Positions 15,578-18,949 of a stretch of DNA of 18,949 nucleotides are shown one piece after another. The translations under genes and the position numbers were made by a program. Source of the stretch: JAPUME01 sp964605715. GTDB lineage: Bacteria > Acidobacteriota > Terriglobia > UBA7540 > JAPUME01. The notes under the pieces are model-generated. The model saw nothing but the letters and a program-made list of their open reading frames with translations. It ran no database searches and was not told the origin of the DNA. The DNA lies in NCBI GenBank assembly GCA_964605715.1, contig CAZSDV010000045.1, positions 1 through 18,949 of the forward strand, in the 5' to 3' direction. Position 1 is the stretch's first letter; each line of letters starts with the position of its first letter.

Positions 15578-17329
15578 ATGGCTCATAAAATAGCAGGTTC
15601 AGAAATTCTGATTGAGAGTCTGATCCGTGAGAACGTGGAGGTCATTTTTGGCTATCCAGGTGGCGCAACCTTGCCTCTCTATGACTCGCTCTATGGCGCC
15701 AAGCTTCGCCATGTCCTAGTTAGGCACGAGCAGGCAGCTGTCTTTGGAGCAGACGGGTATGCCAGAGCCACCGGTAAGCCTGGTGTGTGTCTTGTTACCT
15801 CTGGTCCGGGGGCAACAAACCTGCTCACCGGCCTAACCTCTGCTTTGATGGATTCAATTCCAGTTGTGGCCTTAACAGGCCAGGTACCTTCGTCCATGAT
15901 CGGCAAGGACGCATTTCAGGAATGTGACACCATTGGCATTACCATGCCTGCCACAAAGAAAAACTTCTTAGTTCGGGATACGGAAGAAATCCCTGGAATC
16001 ATTCGTGAAGCCTTCAAGGAGGCCGTCTCTGGGCGCCCGGGTCCAGTACTGGTGGATATTCCGAAGGACATCCTAATCCAAAAAGAAGTTCCAACTTACT
16101 GTGCCTCAACCACCAAAATTCAATCTGAGTTTTTTTGCGAGTGGGAAAGTGACGAAATCCAACGTGCAGCTGAAATGATCACGGAAAGCCATCGTGGGAT
16201 ACTCTATGCAGGTGGTGGGGTTACTCACTCCAATTCAACGGATGAACTATTTGAACTTGCCGAGCTAACTCATCTGCCGGTGACTACGACTCTCATGGCC
16301 CTGGGAACCTTCCCTTCCCGTCATCCCTTATCACTCGGAATGCTAGGGATGCACGGCTCCTACGGAACAAACACTGCTATTTGCAACTGTGATCTGCTCG
16401 TCAATATCGGTGCAAGATTTGATGACCGGGTAACTGGGCGTACTGATGGCTTTGCCAAAAAAGCCCGCAAGATCCACTTTGACATTGACCCTTCAGAAAT
16501 CAATAAAAATGTTTCAGTTGATCTGGCTGTAGTGGGTAACGCCAAGGAGGCACTGCGAGCCCTGATCACTGAGTTGCGGCAGCGAAACCATCAACCCGCT
16601 CCTTCGGAAAGACAGGACTGGCTAGCTCAGATCAGTGCTTGGCGCAATGAAAATCCCCTGAGTTACGACAAGTTAAATGGCTTGCTTAAGCCGCAACATG
16701 TCATTGAATCACTCAGTAACGCAGCTCCAGTAGACACCATTGTTACTGTGGACGTCGGCCAACACCAGATGTGGACTGCTCAGCACTACGCCTTCTCCAG
16801 GCCACGGACCTTCCTCTCCTCGAGCGGATTAGGAGCAATGGGATACGGTTTCCCAGCTGCCATTGGGGCGCAGATGGCCTGGCCTGATCGCACTGTGATT
16901 TCCGTCTGCGGAGATGGGGGATTTCAGATGACACTTCCTGATCTGGCTACGGTAGGAGAAAATCAACTCCCGGTGAAGATTGTGATTATCAACAACCGAT
17001 CTTTAGGGATGGTTCGGCAGTGGCAGGAAATTTTCTTCGAGCAACGATACTGCGAAGTTGATCTGAGTTATTCACCTGACTTTGTTCGCCTTGCTGAAGC
17101 TTACGGAATTCATGGAGCTCAAGTTTCTGACTCGAAGAACATGCCTGAGGCAATCCAGCACTTTCTCTCCGACCGGAAACCGCAGTTGTTGGAATTCATG
17201 GTAGATCCACGGGAAAATGTCTATCCGATCATCCCTCCAGGAGCCACAATGGCCGATATGATTGTCGGTCCCCCAAGGCAGATCCTAGATTTTGAAGGGG
17301 AAGTGATGGACGACCTGTGGGCTTATTAG
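15578..17329 (+). CDS. ilvB: Acetolactate synthase, large (catalytic) subunit
   Basis: IlvB condenses two pyruvates to acetolactate, or pyruvate with 2-oxobutyrate, in the first common step of valine, leucine and isoleucine synthesis; it needs thiamine diphosphate, Mg2+ and FAD. From the ATG at 15578 it has 583 residues. VIFGYPGGATLPLYDSL and RHEQAAVFGADGYARATGKPG hold the catalytic Glu51. The central FAD/PHBH-fold domain contains PVTTTLMALGTFPSRHPLSLGM. The C-terminal cofactor motif begins GDGG at residue 445 and ends INN at 471-473. FEQRYCEVDL and PEFV-like YSPDFVRLAEAYGI are typical of true acetolactate synthases rather than other ThDP enzymes. A TTG at 15560 could add six residues, but neither start has a good ribosome site, which is odd for a highly used enzyme; the palindrome lies just upstream. 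Confidence 0.95.
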   Translation: MAHKIAGSEILIESLIRENVEVIFGYPGGATLPLYDSLYGAKLRHVLVRHEQAAVFGADGYARATGKPGVCLVTSGPGATNLLTGLTSALMDSIPVVALTGQVPSSMIGKDAFQECDTIGITMPATKKNFLVRDTEEIPGIIREAFKEAVSGRPGPVLVDIPKDILIQKEVPTYCASTTKIQSEFFCEWESDEIQRAAEMITESHRGILYAGGGVTHSNSTDELFELAELTHLPVTTTLMALGTFPSRHPLSLGMLGMHGSYGTNTAICNCDLLVNIGARFDDRVTGRTDGFAKKARKIHFDIDPSEINKNVSVDLAVVGNAKEALRALITELRQRNHQPAPSERQDWLAQISAWRNENPLSYDKLNGLLKPQHVIESLSNAAPVDTIVTVDVGQHQMWTAQHYAFSRPRTFLSSSGLGAMGYGFPAAIGAQMAWPDRTVISVCGDGGFQMTLPDLATVGENQLPVKIVIINNRSLGMVRQWQEIFFEQRYCEVDLSYSPDFVRLAEAYGIHGAQVSDSKNMPEAIQHFLSDRKPQLLEFMVDPRENVYPIIPPGATMADMIVGPPRQILDFEGEVMDDLWAY

Positions 17330-17392
17330 ACTTCAATCGTTGGGAACGGAAAGCCTTCTTATTCTTCAACCCTAGTATTTCTGGTGGATTAC

Positions 17393-17857
17393 ATGCAGTG
17401 GCTAATGTTTTTGGAAATGGACCCTGATCCAATTGCTCTTTGCCGACTAATGGACGTTTTTCGCCGCAAAGGCCCAAGAGTAGCAAGCATGACAGCAACT
17501 TCTGGTTCCGTTAAAACCTCTTTCGTTGCGCTTGTTGAATGCGACGAACCGCTTATGGAGCACATGTTCCATTTTCTCCGCCGGTCTGCTGGGATTCAAA
17601 AGGTATCCTATTACCGAAACCAAGAAGTGGAAAGTGCTACTCATCTCCTCCTAACCCTTGCAGATTCCCCAGGAGAGTCAGTTGGGCGTATCCTTCAAGG
17701 CGTTCCTGGGGCGAGACTTGTCTTCTCCAACGGAAAGAGCTACCTCTTTGAGTTCTTGGGAAAAGCCAAAGAACATGAAGCTGTCCAGGTTATCCCTCAG
17801 GAGAATCGCCTTCCGTTTACCCACATCAAAACGAGCGGAATTACTCCGGCCTCTTGA
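17393..17857 (+). CDS. Divergent acetolactate synthase small (regulatory) subunit, ACT domain
   Basis: Position between ilvB and ilvC and the fold pattern point to the IlvN/IlvH/IlvM subunit, which activates the catalytic chain and mediates valine feedback. The 154 residues divide in two. Residues 1-75 form an ACT-like unit: LEMDPDPIALCRLMDVFRRK then ASMTA and IQKVSYY, closest in feel to E. coli IlvM. The usual N-x-PG of the loop is replaced by DPDP, so a valine site may be altered. Residues 80-132 read LTLADSPGESVGRIL and GARLVFSNGKSYLFEFLGK, resembling a degenerate C-terminal domain of IlvH or a second ACT unit. ATG at 17393 with GGTGGA 5 nt upstream is preferred; a GTG at 17384 would add three residues. 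Sequence identity to typical small subunits appears low, so the call relies partly on context. Confidence 0.72.
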   Translation: MQWLMFLEMDPDPIALCRLMDVFRRKGPRVASMTATSGSVKTSFVALVECDEPLMEHMFHFLRRSAGIQKVSYYRNQEVESATHLLLTLADSPGESVGRILQGVPGARLVFSNGKSYLFEFLGKAKEHEAVQVIPQENRLPFTHIKTSGITPAS

Positions 17858-17951
17858 CAGAGGCCAAGGCTTAGGCCATTCTTTAACTCCTGCTAAATAT
17901 TAGAGTGCAATGTTTTCTGAGGCAACTGAATAAGGTCGAGGAGAGGTAACT

Positions 17952-18949
17952 ATGGCAAAAGTTTACTATGAATCAGACGGTAGCTTAGAACCACTTAAAG
18001 ACAAGACGGTCGCCATTATGGGCTACGGGAGCCAGGGCCATGCCCACGCCCTGAATTTACATGACAGTGGAGTGAAGGTCGTAGTCGGGCTTCCAAGTAC
18101 AAGTAAATCCCGGGTCAAAGCCCAAAAAGCTGGCCTGTCGGTCCTTGACCCAGCGGAAGCAGCCGAGCAAGGTGACATCATCGCAGTGTTAATCCCTGAT
18201 CCTCCTCAGCGAGATTTCTATGAGGAAATACTGAAGCCAAATCTCTCTGAAGGAAAAATGTTGATGTTTGCCCATGGGTTTAATATCCACTACAAATTTG
18301 TCACTCCTCCTCCAAATGTGGATGTGGCGATGATCGCACCCAAATCTCCGGGGCATCGCTTGCGTGAACTCTTCATCGAGGGAGAAGGTGTCCCAGGACT
18401 GGTTGCCATCGAACAGGATTCAACAGGCAACGCCCTCCAAATCTCACTAGGTTACGCTCTTGGCCTCGGATGCCTCCGGGCCGGAGTAATTCAAACAACC
18501 TTTAAAGAGGAGACTGAGTCTGATCTTTTTGGAGAACAATCTTGCTTGTGCGGAGGAGTTTCTGAGTTAATCAAGGCTTCCTTCGACACTTTGGTCGAAG
18601 CTGGCTATCAACCAGAGATCGCTTACTTCGAGTGCCTGAACGAGTTGAAGCTAATTGTCGACTTAATTTATGAAGGTGGTCTCAGCTATATGCGTTACTC
18701 AGTCAGCGATACGGCTGAATACGGAGACTATACACGAGGTCCTGTTATAGTGGACGACCATGTAAAACAGCAGATGAAAAAGGTCCTGGCTCAGGTTCAG
18801 GATGGCTCTTTTGCTCGGCAGTGGATGGATGAAAACGATAAAGGTGGGGCTGAATTTCGGAAGATGCGTGAAACAGATTCAAATCTCTTAATAGAAAAAG
18901 TGGGGCGCGACTTACGTAAAATGATGGCATGGACGAAGAAACCGGAAGA
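17952..18949 (+). CDS. ilvC: Ketol-acid reductoisomerase (class I), cut by the window end
   Basis: IlvC isomerises and reduces acetolactate to 2,3-dihydroxy-isovalerate with NADPH and Mg2+. The frame is open from the ATG at 17952 to the last base, 332 codons, so only the final few residues are missing for a class I enzyme of about 330-340. GYGSQGHAHALNL (from residue 24) is the dinucleotide loop, and LPSTSKS after the second strand has the serines expected for NADPH preference. His108 in MFAHGFNI, Lys131 in IAPKSPGH, Asp191 and Glu195 in ETESDLFGEQ, and Glu227 and Glu231 in YFECLNELKLIVDL are the active-site and metal residues. SVSDTAEYGDY supplies the substrate serine. APKSPGH replaces the commoner APKGPGH. 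A strong AGGAGAGG precedes the start by about 5 nt; 94 nt separate it from the small subunit gene. Confidence 0.96.
   Translation, partial: MAKVYYESDGSLEPLKDKTVAIMGYGSQGHAHALNLHDSGVKVVVGLPSTSKSRVKAQKAGLSVLDPAEAAEQGDIIAVLIPDPPQRDFYEEILKPNLSEGKMLMFAHGFNIHYKFVTPPPNVDVAMIAPKSPGHRLRELFIEGEGVPGLVAIEQDSTGNALQISLGYALGLGCLRAGVIQTTFKEETESDLFGEQSCLCGGVSELIKASFDTLVEAGYQPEIAYFECLNELKLIVDLIYEGGLSYMRYSVSDTAEYGDYTRGPVIVDDHVKQQMKKVLAQVQDGSFARQWMDENDKGGAEFRKMRETDSNLLIEKVGRDLRKMMAWTKKPE

Noticed and set aside
17858..17951. Hairpin AGGCC...GGCC between the small subunit gene and ilvC as a terminator
   Set aside because: Only GGCC pairs with GGCC across an 8-nt loop, with no proper T tract; co-transcription is more likely.

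Overview
The window carries about a dozen well-recognised metabolic genes from what looks like a Gram-negative, aerobic or microaerophilic heterotroph of moderate G+C. The Gram-negative reading rests on a di-haem cytochrome c peroxidase with a lipoprotein-like leader and on secreted M16 peptidases with signal peptides. The split glycine decarboxylase (separate GcvPA and GcvPB) is common in many non-enterobacterial lineages, so the phylum cannot be fixed from this sequence alone. There is a run of 10 N at 5645-5654, so this is a scaffolded draft, probably from an uncultivated organism.

Layout. (1) 226-4185, plus strand: an IolB-type 5-deoxy-glucuronate isomerase, an MFS transporter of the hexuronate/ACS type, and an LctP-family lactate/glycolate permease. 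This looks like a carbon-source uptake module whose remaining partners lie outside the window. (2) 4290-7166, minus strand: a pair of secreted M16 peptidase homologues. The upstream gene keeps the zinc motif HxxEH and the downstream one has lost it, the usual arrangement of an active/inactive heterodimer. The downstream gene is interrupted by the N run, and its reading frame only works if the true gap length is 2 modulo 3. (3) 7608-8699, minus: a di-haem cytochrome c peroxidase/MauG-like protein flanked by two non-coding stretches of about 440 bp. (4) 9149-10789, minus: glutamine-dependent NAD+ synthetase. (5) 11010-15422, plus: the glycine cleavage operon gcvT-gcvH-gcvPA-gcvPB, very tightly packed at its end, without the L protein gene. 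(6) 15578-18949, plus: branched-chain amino acid genes ilvB, a divergent ilvN/ilvH-like subunit, and ilvC, which runs off the window end.

Most of this is housekeeping metabolism, and I see no defence island, CRISPR array, mobile element or obviously new multi-gene system. The points most worth a second look are a perfect 28-bp palindrome sitting at the predicted transcription start of ilvB, just behind a good sigma70-type promoter; the very divergent acetolactate synthase small subunit; the frame conflict at the assembly gap; and the complementary active-site residues of the M16 pair.
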